A stretch of 60,000 nucleotides of DNA, taken from positions 79,640,384-79,700,383 of the forward strand of contig CM043944.1 of assembly GCA_014529385.2 (NCBI GenBank), written 5' to 3'. Shown here in pieces: positions 10,722 through 22,990 of the stretch. The position numbers were made by a program, and so were the translations under genes. Numbering within the stretch: the stretch's first letter is position 1; each line of letters starts with the position of its first letter. Source of the DNA: Adiantum capillus-veneris (taxonomy: Eukaryota; Streptophyta; Polypodiopsida; Polypodiales; Pteridaceae). A model generated the notes under the pieces. That model did no database searches. It worked only from the letters and a program-made list of their open reading frames with translations, and had not been told where the DNA came from.

Positions 10722-12540
10722 ATGAACATGGACCTTGCTGATGTTGTTTTAGGATGGGAGTGGCTGCATGGTTTAGGAAACACATTGCACACTAGTTATG
10801 AACACAGCTCCTTATCCTTTATGACCAATGGTAAACATGTTCTTTTTTTGGGTGAGGAAAATATACCATTTGCACCTCTTATATGTACAGCCGAGCTCTC
10901 TATTCTGCAGGAAGTAGAATTAATAGATGAAGTCTTTTTGTGTTATTGCTTGTCTCCAAGTGAATTCTCAAGAGCAAAGTGCGGTGAATCTAGTAATGGC
11001 ATGCAAAGTGCAATGAATTCTAATGATAAGCAAAGTGTTAACAAATCTAACGAGCAAAGTACTCTCAATTTTAATTCTATAGAGCAACATGCAACTGTTG
11101 TAAAACAAATATTACAGGAATTACAAGATTCTCCATCCCAACATAACTTTAGTTTACTTTCTTCTTTTGCATGGCAAAAGCTGACTCACTTACTCAGGGA
11201 GTATAGTGATGTGTTCTCAAGTGATTTACCACCAGGTTTACCTCCTACACGTGATGTGCAACATGGCATAGATGTCTTGCCAGGCAGTAAACCGGTGAGT
11301 AAACCACCTTATCGTATGAGTGCTAAAGAAGCCAAGGAAGTTGAAAATTGGTTGGCTGACTACCTTGCCCGTGGTTTCATTAGACCTAACACTTCACCTT
11401 GGGCATCACCAATTCTATTGGTAAAAAAGAAAGATGGTACTATGCGCATGTGCGTAGATTATCGCGGATTAAACGCCATAACCATCAAGAACAAGTATCC
11501 TCTACCAAGAGTGGATGAGTTGTTTCATCAACTCCATGGGGCAAGATACTGTACAAAGATAGATCTTCGTTCAGGATACCACCAGGTGCTTATCCTTTTG
11601 CAAGATATCTCCAAAACTGCCTTTAGAACACGGTTCGGGCATTTTGAATTTTTGGTTATGCATTTTGGTTTAGCCAATGCTCTAGCTACATTTATGACAC
11701 TCATGGATAGTGTCTTACGTCCCTATCTTGGAAAATTTGTTGTGGTCTTCCTTGATGACATTCTCATATACAGTAAGACTGAAGATGATCACATAGAACC
11801 CTTACGATTAGTGTTTGAGCAGCTACGAGCTCACGCACTCTATGCTAAGCAAAGCAAGTGGGATTTCTTTAAAACATAGATACATTACCTCGATCATGCG
11901 ATCTCTTATTCTGGCATCAAAATGGACACTGACAAGGTCCTTGTCATTCTTTGATGGCCACACCCCAACATGGTTGAGGAGCTTCAAATATTTTTAGGCA
12001 TGGCTGGATTTTTTCGATAGTATATCCATGATTATGCCAAAATCGTTGATCCTATCACGGATTGGCTTAAACCCAAAGGTAAGACCTTTTCTTGGGAAGA
12101 AGCCCAAAAACGTAGTTTTGAATAGCTCAAGGTAGCTATAGCCACTGCTCCCATCCTCGCAATCGTTGACCCACTTAAGACGTTTGTGGTAGAGACTGAT
12201 GCTAGTGATAAATCAATTGGTGCGGTAATTCTCCAGTAGGGAAGACCTATAGCCTTTGAAAGTAAAAAGTTAGATAGAGCTCAACAGAATTATTATGTCT
12301 ATGAGAGAGAACTCTACTCCATAATTCACGCTTTATGAAAGTGGAGACACTATTATATGGTGCCGAGTTTGAAGTAGTTTTTGACCATGACAGTATCAAA
12401 TGTTTTTCTACTCAAGCGGACTTGAAGGACCATGAAGCTATATGGGAAGAAATCCTTCAAGATTATGATTGTAAGCTACAATATTGCAAGGGGCGATATA
12501 ATGTAGTAGAGGATGCACTAAGTCGGATGCCTCAAATTAA
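10722..12540 (+). pseudogene. G1 reverse transcriptase and RNase H
   Basis: The open stretch 10722-11879 (385 residues) contains the end of protease, a Ser/Asn-rich linker and most of reverse transcriptase: [19 protein letters not shown], the MCVDYRGLN motif, [12 protein letters not shown], and the catalytic FLDDILIYS at about 11746-11772. A TAG at 11877-11879 ends it. RNase H follows in broken frames: VVETDASDKSIGAVIL near 12187-12235 with its first Asp, YERELYSIIHAL near 12300, and a clean frame at 12335-12540 ending DALSRMPQINSLDF. The layout is normal for Ty3/gypsy pol. Confidence 0.85.
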
Positions 12541-12559
12541 TTCACTTGATTTCACAGAA

Positions 12560-13890
12560 ATAAAGAGTGGATTTTTTGAGTCATTACGTGGCAAGTGTGC
12601 ACAAGATCAATCATATGATAAGGTGTGGAGTGCAGTTTTAAAAAGGGATCCCTCACACTCACATGTATTTGTACAGCCAGATCAGCATGTCTTTGCACGC
12701 CCAGATAAAAACTCCAACACACATAGCCCCACCCCTACTCAACAAGAGTTTAAGCGATGGAATAATTTTTTCATTGATGATGGCTACTTACTCCACAAAG
12801 GTAGAGTATGTGTGCTGAAGGACTCAGACACTATGCGCCAAATCTTATTTGAGTGTGACGCTAGTCCAAGTGCTGGTCATCGAGGTATTCAAAAGACGTA
12901 TGCCTTAGTTCAACGGTAATTTTATTGCCTGGGCTTACATCATGATGTTCAAGAATACGTACTAAACTGTCAAAAGTGCCAAGTTAATAATACAGAGCAC
13001 CTCAAGGTAGGTGGCCTTTTACATCCTTTAGAGATTCCACAAGGTAAGTGGGAGAGTATCTCTATGGATTCTGTAGTAGGACTATCTACTACAAATTGTG
13101 GTCATGATGCCATATGGGTAATTGTCGATCGTCTCACAAAGATAATACTACCTTTAAGACACCAGAATTAGCATGGCTATTTGTAGAGCATATATATAAA
13201 CTCTACGGTCTTCCAGCTAGTATCATTAGTGATAGAGATCGAAAGTTCGATCATCACCTGGAGAGCTGTGTTCCAATAGTTGTCTACTAAACCTAATCTA
13301 AGTACGACTGATCATACAAAAATGGATGGTCAAACAAAAGGAGTTAATTAATCAAGTGCTAGAGGATATGCTACGAGCGTACGTTAGCAAGAAGCAAACC
13401 AATTGGGAAGACTACTTACCTATATTGGAATTTTCTTATAATAGCTCAAAGCATGTGACTACAGGGTTTAGTCCATTTATGCTTTCGTATGGATTTCAAC
13501 CTAGATCACCCATTACGGTGGGGTTGGCTAAGGAGAAGATACAACAAGCGAAGAATTTTCTCCAAGACCATTTTGACATGCTTCTAGCTGCTTGACAGAA
13601 TGTTAAATAAGCTCAAGATCAATATAAGAAGTACGCAGATGAGCATCATCGTCTTGCTACTTTCGAAGAAGGATACAAGGTTTTCTTCAAAGTTCCGGAG
13701 CATTCAGAAAGTCCGAAAACTGGAAAAGTTGCTAAAATTTCACCATGCTATTGTGGACCGTTTACCATTCTCAAACGTATAGGTTAAGTGGCCTATAAGT
13801 TAGCTCTTCCAGAGCACTCACGAGTTCATCCTGTTTTTCATGTTAGCCGTTTAGAAAAATAGTTAGGATAGAATGATAATGTCATTGACA
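12560..13890 (+). pseudogene. G1 integrase
   Basis: The HHCC zinc region begins with AGHRGIQKTYALVQR at about 12870-12917 and continues after a stop into NCQKCQV near 12965. Catalytic-core remnants are WVIVDRLTK near 13115, ISDRDRKF near 13225, and DGQTK near 13325, where the final catalytic Glu is expected and Lys is found. A clean frame follows at 13326-13595 (NWEDYLPILEFSYN, FSPFMLSYG). The C-terminal part continues in broken frames to the chromodomain. Confidence 0.8.
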
Positions 13891-13895
13891 TAGGT

Positions 13896-14120
13896 GTGTT
13901 AGTTGACCTTATCGAATTGCTTTTCATTCCTCATGAGCCCGAAAAGATTTCGGATTCTCATGAGCTTCGCACCAGACATCATGTCAGACGACGAAAGGTG
14001 TTGGTAAAATGGCTAGATAGACCTGAAGAAGGTTCTACATGGAAGAATGTCTCCGCATTCAAGAAATGTTTTCCTGCGTTCGTTTTCGAGGACGAAAACG
14101 ATTCTCCAACGGGGGGCTAA
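13896..14120 (+). pseudogene. G1 integrase C-terminal chromodomain
   Basis: The frame contains SHELRTRHHVRRRKVLVKWL followed by EEGSTWKNVSAF and ends FEDENDSPTGG at TAA 14118-14120. This is the shape of the degenerate chromodomain at the end of chromoviral integrase, which in relatives directs insertion to chromatin marks. The stop codon lies inside the polypurine tract, directly before the 3' LTR. Confidence 0.75.
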
Positions 14121-14243
14121 TGTAAGGACATGGGTCCTACGGGCAAGCCCATCGGCACAACTGGACAGTGTGTACGCTAGGGGGAGGCTATAAGATAGCA
14201 CGATTGGGTGGAGACTAGCACACGCATTACCACCACCCTTTCA
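14121..14243 (+). repeat. G1 3' LTR
   Basis: It begins TGTAAGGACATGGG after the purine tract and ends CACCACCCTTTCA, followed by the target duplication acata. Confidence 0.85.
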
Positions 14244-14248
14244 ACATA

Positions 14249-14496
14249 CATCCTATCTCTGTCTGTATCTGAGAGTGATGTCGATGCGAAAAAACGATGT
14301 CGGAGATGTTGAAGCTAGAGAGGATGATGCCGAAGAGGATGGTGTTGATGTTGAAAAATGAATACACACACATTGTGTGTGTCGATGTCAAACTCAAGAA
14401 GCCGGAGTCAAAATTGGAGAAGCCGGAGATGATGTCAGAGAAGCCGGAGGTATCGAAGAAGAAGCCGGGGATTCACACACGCTATGTGTGTTTGAT

Positions 14497-14570
<74 letters not shown>
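14249..14570 (+). other. G1 right flank: acidic/KPE repeat ORF and (CT)35
   Basis: After the target duplication, a frame at 14297-14500 contains a short repeat around Lys-Pro-Glu (KKPESKLEKPE). It runs into a pure CT repeat at 14501-14570. The longer ORFs through the CT tract, on both strands, reflect the repeat. No function is recognised. Confidence 0.5.
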
Positions 14571-14572
<2 letters not shown>

Positions 14573-15003
14573 ATTGTAGCACTAGGTTCCCCTTCTCCTC
14601 GCTCTCTGTATTGCTGCAGAGCTCCGAAAAAATTTCCAATGGTTTTTACTTTTCTTTCTATAGCAATGTTGTGAGCATTAAAAAATTACAACGCTATGGT
14701 TGTTGTAGCTCACACTACCTTCTGCTAGAGTTAATTTCAATGCTAGACGCCAATCAGCTTTGCTGATATGATTTAGAGACCCTCAGCTCATGTGTTAAAA
14801 AATTAATGATTTGCCTCTTTCTTTTTGTGTTGAGCTTCCGTCTCACCGTCGATGGCCTACACAATCGACTAATGTGCTTTTACAATACTCTATTCCCAGT
14901 GCTATTCACTCTCTACTAATCAGCCAAGTCCTGCTAAAGTTTACAAAAACTCAGTGCATGTACCAAGAGAAGGTCGCGGAGGTACCAAAGCTCTAATACC
15001 ACT

Positions 15004-15281
15004 TGAAAAGTGCACGAACTGTGCGAGTGCGGGAGAGTGTGTATGTGCAGGTCCTTATTGCTTTGTATTAAACAATAAGGTGAAACAAATGATGGGTGGG
15101 TGCCCGGCCGTCCAGTTGCCCCGAAACCCAACACCTAGTCGCTTACAATTCTCTAGGGGAGGAAGTTCTCTCCTACACCCTTGTTGTCCACCACTCTCAA
15201 AGGGAGGGATTTTTTGCCTACACTCTACTACCACCATTCTCTAGGGAAGGCACTCTTTTGTATGCCTATTTAGATGGAACA
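15004..15281 (-). mobile_element. Possible minus-strand LTR with iMet primer site
   Basis: At 14989-15000 the minus strand reads TGGTATTAGAGC, one mismatch from the initiator-Met primer site. Two bases outside it a candidate LTR ends in CA, and about 278 bp away the same strand starts TGTTCC. The partner LTR and coding region were not found to the left, so this may be a fragment. Confidence 0.35.
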
Positions 15282-18200
15282 CTTAGACCCCACTAAAGGT
15301 ATCTTTGAAATTTTGATGTGCCCAGATACAAAGGGGAGGATTTTTAGGATTTGTGCATAAGACCACACTATACAGCTCTTCCCTTATTCCATTTTGTCTA
15401 AATTCAATGTTTCTATCTACTAGACTTGCCTACCACTTTTAGTTGATGCTTGCATGACTACACATGGTACACACACACTTTTGGAGAGGCATGCATGACC
15501 TAGAAGAGATTTGGGCTAATCTTGATGCCTACCATCACCTATGATGTCATTCAAAGCTCCTTCTAGAAGCCTATACGATGGCACACTATGTGCTTGCAAA
15601 TCTAGTTCAATAATCAATCCAATTTGTGCTTACTCTCTTTGTGCATTGAGTCTCATGATTGTGCTTAGTGTGGTTGCACATAATGCTCTCACCACCATCA
15701 TGAATGCAAGCCTAATATATCCACCTTAATCTAAGTACTTAACATCCAAGTCAAACTCTTTCTAATCCACTCATAATTTCATGTTGTATTCCAAAATACA
15801 CAATTTCACTACGACCGACTCTACATATCATGAGCATTGTCAACGAAACTGTTGGATCTTAGCCATGACTCTATAATCAAAACATTAATAGTTTGTGTCG
15901 ACCCTCTCCCCAAGTGATTGTGTATGACTCGTAACTGGTTTAAAAACCCTCTACAATCTCAAGAGAACTCCCACCCCTCATCCCAAAAACTTCCAGTATC
16001 TAATCCATATTGATGCATTGACTTAGTGTCACACTACCGTGTGAAATTCATCTAGAACGCATAGGTCCCTTAAACCATCCATCCTTTTTTGCTCATTTAG
16101 AGCTAGTAATAAACAAGTGAATAGTTTACAATGACATGAATAAAATATTGGGAAATAACCAAAATGCCCCAAAAAATAATATCCATCCTACCCCTCATTT
16201 TGGACAAATTTTGCCATAATTTCCTTTATGCCCCTTACCAAATTCAAAAACTCTCAAGACAATATTTTTTGCAAGTTTTCAAAAGTGAAAGTGATGCTCT
16301 ATGGATAAAAGATTATATAATTGAGAATTTTTATCACTGTGAGCTCACTATCACATTTTTTGAAGGACGAAATAATTAGGACTCTTTTATCACCTTGTGA
16401 GCTCCTTCTCAATTGGAATAGTTGGTTATTCACAGTGTCATTCTAGTTGTGTTCATCAGTGAAAATTTGTGTCTAAAATACTTAAAGGTAGATCTTTATC
16501 ATTTAATAGAATCAATTGTTTTGACTCCATCCATGCAAAATTGATAAAGGGTATTTCAACTAGTCTTGCTTGGTTGGCCTTGCCATATAGAATGTTATCA
16601 AGAACGCTGTGATTACCAATAATGGTTTGTAGTGTAGAGAGAATGGCATTTTGACAAAAATTGAGATACGATTTGATAAACATGAAAATGAAGACATTGA
16701 CAACCAACGAGCAAGTTTAAAATTATAGACCTAGAATTGGACTTAAAAGGGCGTGTAGATTGACATCAAGCATCTAGTACTAAAGAAAAAAGCAATCATG
16801 TGGCTGATACATTATATAAGATAGATTTACAAACTATAATAAAAGAAGTGCATGTTATTTATCAAACATATACGCTGATTGATATTGAGCATCTACCAAT
16901 CAAGAAAACATGTAGCTAAACTAAACTAAAGGCAACCTTAGTGAATTGAAAATATAGAAAGCATTGATGAACTCTAAAAATTTAAGCACACTACTCACCT
17001 TGTAATCGTGTACGGGTGTCATCCAAGTGTGCAAGACAGACCACATTTTTTGTGTTAAGATACATTCAAAAAATGTGAATGGCAACATTTCGTCATGCAA
17101 TTAGGCATAGAGTGAAACAAATATAGTGCACGTCACACAGAAGTGCCATACAAAAGTATGGTGGAGAGTTGGTACTATGTCTCTCCAAAAATTATAGGGA
17201 ACAGAAGACGTGCCTTACCATGCAGTCTTTATGTGTTGTTCAAGGAAATTCATAAGCATGGAGGTTTGGACGTAGATCATGAACGTTGTAATTTTGTCGA
17301 GGTAGATTCGTACTTGTCTATTCAGAATGCCCACTACTGTGAATATATATGCTTCCTATGGTATATATTGCAAGAATTAAAACTCGCCCATCTCATAAAA
17401 GTATGCAAAGCATGATCTAAGTTACTCCTGTTGTGAAGGAATATTAGGGTGCATTGGTTTTTCCTTGATGTGCATCTTGCAAGAGCACTTAGTCTAAACG
17501 ATGTACTTCCTCTCCAATTCACTTGGTAGTTTGGCTTTTGGCTGCGAGAGGAGGTGTTAGGTGCATGCCAGTAGGGCAATGGATTATCATTTTCATACAA
17601 TTTTTAAGTTTTACACATCAATATGGTCCCTTTTTTATCCTGTCAAGAAGAAAGGCCGAAGGCAAGTGCCTTACCAAATGCATTCAATTTCTGCTCGGGC
17701 ATGTCATGCACAAAGATTCCTACAAAACAAAGTCCCTGAGAAAGATGTTGCTCTCATGATTTTGGTGTGGAATCTCCCCAAAGAGTGGGATCTCCCCAAA
17801 CATGATTCATATCTTTTATGATGAAATCGAACATGGTCCTTTGTTGATGCTCTCCTAACTATCTTTTGCCAAAGCAGATTGTGTCAATGAAGTTCTATGA
17901 AATAAATTGTTTGGATTTCTTATTATTTTTGCAAGAGACACATCAATGGTGGAGTACGTTATTTGATCTCTTAATAAGGTTGTCTCATCCTCATTGAGTT
18001 AAAGTTTAAAGCTCTTTTCATTTCCTTCGCCTTGATAAAAGAGTCAAGATCTACCACCATCATAATTGGGCTAATTTCTCACATCCAAGAACCTTGATGC
18101 ATGCACAATCCCTTCCTTTCGAGAACAAATCAATCTTGATCCATGATTCATGAAACCCTACCTCAGTAAATATTGAACAACTCAAGTTCCTTTGGTTGAT

Positions 18201-18515
18201 GCACTTTTGAAAAGGTAAGCATCTCGATCCCTCCTACTCCGGTCTCTACATAGTCATTGTTATCATTGGGATTATCATGCTCTTTATGAGTCTACATACC
18301 TACGGCTACAATCCCTTCTATATTCAAATTTTGTTCTCTCTATCAAGGTATCTTCGTCTTTCATAATTTTCTCATGTCGAACATGTCTACCCCAATCTCC
18401 ATTGACATGTCTATTGCAATCTCCATCGCCATCTCTTCCATGACTTCTGCCCTCGTGTCGACTATAACTTTGATTGTCCCTTTTTCATAACAGCCAGAAA
18501 TCCCATGTCTGCAGT
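15282..18515. other. Unassigned AT-rich spacer
   Basis: No recognisable gene or element was found. ORFs of 60-90 codons on both strands (for example minus 16456-16707 and plus 17143-17415) have no familiar motifs. A weak gag-like phrase (KDVALMILVWNLPKEWD) lies at about 17742-17795 on the plus strand and is not enough for a call. Confidence 0.4.
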
Positions 18516-19427
18516 ATACCTTTAATGCAGAAGAATAGCATGAATGCTAGTGAGAACTTTTGGTAAAACACTCAAGAAACTCATCACCAATAGAGGGAGA
18601 GAAACTTTGCATAGCCGGTAAATAGAGCTTCCACCATAATCTATAGCATTGATTACCAGTCCTTCATCGCCACCCTCCATTGCCATTTGGCACACTGAAA
18701 ATACACATAGCAACACAGCTAGCATAGGGTTTAGACATGAGTCTTGTTGAACTCTACAAGTAGCTGTTGATCACAAACATGCCTCCAGTGTTGACTGCTA
18801 GCCTTGCACCTACACGTTGCCATACTAGGCAATGTCCCATTAGCCAGCTGAAGGTCTCGACCTCCCTGTGCAAGCCCATTATCTGAAGGTTCCAAGATCC
18901 ATGGTGTCTCAAAAACCGGAACAATATGGGGACGATGACGTGTGATGAGGCCCAAGGCGTTGAGAACTTGTGGTGTTGATGACGAGTAGACCTTCCAAGA
19001 TCCGTGTCCTGCTTCATTACAGCACAGAAGTGGTCGTCTCCATCCACATGCTAGGCCCTCTCCCGATATGCACACAAGAGAGCGAATCCCAATATGCACA
19101 CAAGAGAGCGAATCCCGATATGCACACAAGAGAGAGAACCCATCAGCAGCAGAGAGGGACGAGACTGGTTTTTTTCTTTGTTGGTTGTCATAGATTTCCA
19201 ACATGGTGATGATTGAGCAAGAGTAACCCACATGGAAAACGTTTTCGGAGAGAAGACACTAGCAGAGAGGGGGGGGGGGGTTGGCAGGCACCAAATGCTC
19301 GGCTGTTGTGATAAGAGAGAGAGACCGGGAAGAAAAACATTGTGTTGTGTTGTTTATTAATTAGCTATCAACCATTGCTTATATGGCTGCATGCTTTTCA
19401 TGCAGAGCAACACGGATTGGCTGTACA
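18516..19427 (-). mobile_element. Possible minus-strand LTR element inserted in C2
   Basis: The C2 sequence is lost to the left of 19428, where the minus strand begins TGTACAGCC. This is followed by a TATA-like CCATATAAGC and an AATAAACAAC stretch, as in a plant LTR. A 26-bp tandem repeat (ATATGCACACAAGAGAG core, about three copies) sits at 19063-19140. The 166-codon minus ORF at 18731-19231 has no recognised domain. The other end was not located. Confidence 0.3.
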
Positions 19428-19539
19428 ATGATGGTAGTAATAATTCCCCCCTCTTTAGACCATTTGAAGTTTGAAGCTTTTTGCTAACGATGTGCTATGA
19501 GTGCAGGGTTTTCCAAATTGGGCCATAATGCATGTCCTA

Positions 19540-20895
19540 CCTTTAGGCCAGATGTATTGCACAAGGTATTCTATCCAAAGAACCACTGTTTCTTGCCCCA
19601 AGGGCATAGAAAATACAAGGTACTATTTGAGAAGATCACTACAACAGTGATCCAGCCTCGATTACTCCACCAAAAGGTATGTCAAGGTATTCCATATTTT
19701 TAAGGCTTCCATATTCCTCTTGGATCCCATGCACATATTCACGAATATATCTCACACCCTATGGGACCACATTATTGGCAAAAAAGACTCTTTGGGGGTG
19801 CGGGAGGATCTTAGGGCCTTGAAATATCTCCCCACCTTTGCTACTCCATGTCGAGCCCCCAATGGGAAGATTGTGCTTCCTAAAGCACCATGGATGCTAA
19901 CCAAAGATGAGCTAGATCAAGTAAAAGATTTCATTGCATCTGTTCACACACCAAAAGGATACATGAGGTCTCTGAAGGAAGCTTTCACAAAATCAAAGAA
20001 ATTTGGAATTTTTCAATGTATGGGTTGGAGTCCCATGATTGGCACAAGATAGTACTTATATACTTTAATCGTATTGCATAGTTTTTTCTTGATTTTATCT
20101 TTGTTATTGATAAAATATTTTTTTAAATTTTATAGAGCCTTTCCTTTAACTCAATGTGGTCGAAGGGGCGACACTTTTGTACATGCCACACATTGACGAG
20201 CATTGAACCACCATGGATTGTGACATCATGGGAAATTTTGACACGGATCATGATGAAGCTAGGTACTGTGGGACTATTGAAAGGATACTAAAGGTCAATT
20301 TTAGAACCTTTCATACCTTCATCTTTGAGTGGAAGTGGTTTGGAAATGTGTCTAGATGGCATGAAAATGGACTCTACATGGTGGACTCTAGTGTGCATCA
20401 CACGGGGAGGTATGAAAATTTAGTTTTGTCACGCAATTGTGAGGAGGTGAGTGTTTACCTTATTTACCCTAATTTGCTTGTAACAGTAATTATATCAATG
20501 TTACTCACTTTGGACTTCTCTTCTACAGGTAATCTATATCCCAACAATCCACCAACCAAAAATTTAGTTCGTAGTTCTCGTAAAACCTCGAGGGAGAACC
20601 ATTTTTTTTTACTAATGAAGTGGAGACCATTTTTAACCCTCTCCCACCTACTACTTTGGATGAGGGGGAGACAAAGGAGAGAGAGATCGATGATTCAAGT
20701 CACACGGGAACTATCAGTCTTAGCAAGGATGATTGCCATGATGATGATGATGAGATGAAGGATGATGAATTTGAAGGTAATGAAACCAACACATCCACAA
20801 ACAACAATTCTATTTCTCTCTTTATTTATGTAGGAGCCATGGCCTTAGAATTGGATTACGCTTCTTGTAGAGATCTTTTGCAAGATGATTCATAA
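19540..20895 (+). pseudogene. CACTA tnp2-type transposase, 3' half (copy C2)
   Basis: The first open block at 19720-20052 (MDPMHIFTNISHTLWDH) is the part of the tnp2 transposase that follows the catalytic region. The second, at 20213-20450, is the DUF4216-like segment (YCGTIERILKVNF to VHHTGRYENL). An intron with GTGAGT at its start and a TCTACAG acceptor separates it from the last exon at about 20530-20895, with the acidic block DDDDEMKDDEFEGNE. The N-terminal and catalytic blocks are missing, so it cannot transpose by itself. These frames are the cleanest of the four copies. Confidence 0.75.
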
Positions 20896-20942
20896 ACATT
20901 TTGTATACTTCAAGTTATGAAAACTTTTTGTCGTGTCTTCCA

Positions 20943-20944
<2 letters not shown>

Positions 20945-20992
<48 letters not shown>
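20945..20992. repeat. (CT)n microsatellite in the C2 tail
   Basis: A pure CT run lies just after the transposase stop. C1 and C3 lack this long tract at the same place, so it expanded in this copy. Confidence 0.85.
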
Positions 20993-20998
<6 letters not shown>

Positions 20999-21483
20999 TG
21001 TTTTTTTCTTTCTCAAATTTTGTGAAGCATGCTAGGCAAGGATGCTTTGTTTAACAAAGCGCTATCTAGTTCATCACAAGACAGGCCATCCCCAAGCTTG
21101 GAGGGTGTAGGTAGAAGATGAGGTGTTTCACTTGTAAAATAGACTTGACTGTGTTTTGCTATAACAACCAAATGAATTGGCTGTCTCAATTTGTGAGAGC
21201 CAATCCAAAACTTGATGGATGGATTCCATGGAGGACGCTCCTACGGGCATATGCGAAGTATAAGATAGTAGTTTCCCAGGTAGTGTCCATGACTCAACAA
21301 AAGATGTCTTCCATTTTTGGCTTCTCATATCTAATGGTGCCTGCTTTACATGGAGATGCATGCACATATCCATTGTTTAATGTTTTAATATCATTTTTTT
21401 CAAGTTTTAAATAATGCTCCTAAATTTTTATTCAGAAGAGAAAAAGAGGAAAACACCAAAATTTGAATGTTTAAGTGCTAAAG

Positions 21484-21560
21484 CGGGGTACAGTAATAAG
21501 CACGGCAATTATAGCGGCAATATTGGGAGTAATAAATGTGGTAATAGGAGCAGTAATAAA
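21484..21560 (+). repeat. CACTA subterminal motif array (C2)
   Basis: Repeats of GTAATAA, GGCAATA and related 10-12 bp units are spaced regularly about 130 bp from the terminus. It is the empty-site counterpart of the array at 38541-38619, which is interrupted by an LTR element. Confidence 0.6.
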
Positions 21561-21689
21561 CACAATAATATTTGAAATACAAAAAAGGGTCCCCTTGCCC
21601 CTCTCTCTTCTTTGGTCAGCCCAATTTGGACTCTCTCTCTACAAAACGCGGTAAAAGGTTGCAATAAACATTTTGAGATTCTCATAGTG

Positions 21690-22770
21690 AAGCTTCTTCT
21701 GAAGAAATATGATTTTTTTCTCAAGTGGCACCTTCTTCACGTCAATATTTCCACATAACTAATACTTGATAATGAATGTGATATCATTTTTATAACTCAT
21801 GAGTTCATGATTTGTTCAAGTTCATGTAGTAGACTCAAAGATTCAATGAAATGAAGCCAAGAATGTGTCTTGCTTATGGGTTTACTACCTTCAACGACAT
21901 CAATCATGTGTTGCACATCTTGTTCAAGTGGTCAAACAAAAGGAAAATATTTAGGGAAAACAATGTAGCCCCTAACATTGAATTCTACCTCATGCTTAAT
22001 CCTCATTTACTCTCCAATTATGGAATATGTCCCTACTATTCTTTGATATGACTGCTTAAATTCATTTTTATCACTCCAAAGAGTGGGTTTGTGTTTAGAG
22101 TAGCTTGAAATACTTGCACACTTGCGTAAGAAGGATCCTAAATTTATCTTGACTATACATGCATATCCCCAAGCTCACCTTGATCTTACAAATATATTGA
22201 GTGACTCTCTATGTACAAAGAATTTCCAATATCTCGGACCAAGTGCTATTGAATTAAATTGTCTTGTACAATATTTTACTTGTACTATTTAGGCCCTATC
22301 TGCTAAAGGAAGCACTATTGTTCTAGCTTCAATAAGGTTTTCAGGTAATCTAAGACATATTCAAGTCTTGCTTGTGCTTGATAGTTTCTAGATTGTTACC
22401 CAAATTTAGTTATCAAGGAAATTAAGACAAAGTTGTTCTATTGAATGTAATTTTTTCTTATGCCATATACAATCCAATATAGAGATAAAATGGGCTTCTA
22501 CATCTTACTTAGTTCCACTTACATCCTTGTAATCTTCAAAGTAAATCTTTCTAAAAAAATAGATGTAGGGTAAATCCGTCTTGAAAGAATCTCCAATAAA
22601 ATCACCTTAGCAAAACGGGACAAAATGAGAGCTCCTCCATCCAAATAACTATATTTATTGCCACAACTAAAGGTAACAAGTTCTTCCTTTCCAGAGAAAT
22701 CAAAAGTTTCTCCCGCTTATTAATCTTCTTGCATGAGTCTCATGTATAGTTGTAGTTGAATCAGCTCGTA
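21690..22770. repeat. Repeat S, copy 2
   Basis: The segment aligns with 41832-43096. It includes a forward ORF of 66 codons (21851-22051, MKPRMCLAYGFTTFNDINHV) that keeps its length in the other copy (41995-42195). It joins repeat R at about 22770. Confidence 0.55.
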
Positions 22771-22990
22771 ATCGAGGGTTTCCTTCCACCATGTAATGTG
22801 TTATGAAGGCATCAAAAATTTGGGCTATGAAAGTGATGATTGAAAACTTAGAAGTGGAAATCTCATTAGAGGATAGTTTTGCATATTCAAATAGAATATG
22901 GATGATTCTGAGGGTTGCTTCATTACCTTTGTAGGTGGTTATGTCACACATCTTATTCCATAATTGAAACTCATTGTGACTTTGAAAGTC
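22700..22990 (-). pseudogene. Unrecognised conserved coding remnant in repeat R (copy 2)
   Basis: It is a paralogue of the minus-strand frame at 1502-1760, here reading MCDITTYKGNEATLRI and HILFEYAKLSSNEIS. The frame extends upstream as ELCDFQSHNEFQLWNK. Its downstream end differs because the S/R junction lies there. The family is unknown. Confidence 0.4.

Larger units (their letters stand above)
8400..14243 (+). mobile_element. Ty3/gypsy chromovirus G1, complete but decayed, with very short LTRs
   Basis: The element is bounded by LTRs of 86 bp (8400-8485) and 123 bp (14121-14243) and by the direct repeat acata at 8395-8399 and 14244-14248. A decayed primer site follows the 5' LTR and a purine tract (ACGGGGGGCTAA) precedes the 3' LTR. 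In order it encodes gag with a CCHC knuckle, protease, reverse transcriptase, RNase H, integrase and a C-terminal chromodomain, the order of the chromovirus branch of Ty3/gypsy. Many stops and frameshifts break the polyprotein. LTRs this short are unusual for Ty3/gypsy. Confidence 0.9.
19428..21689 (+). mobile_element. CACTA transposon copy C2, 5' truncated
   Basis: Sequence homologous to C3 begins here (compare 36840-36900). It runs through the second half of the transposase gene to a right end TCTCATAGTG at 21689, giving the terminus CACTATGAGAATC. Beyond it lies repeat S, as also after C3. Confidence 0.65.

Noticed and set aside
18731-19231. 166-codon minus ORF
   Set aside because: It runs through a 26-bp tandem repeat and an LTR-like region; no domain was recognised and no second copy seen.
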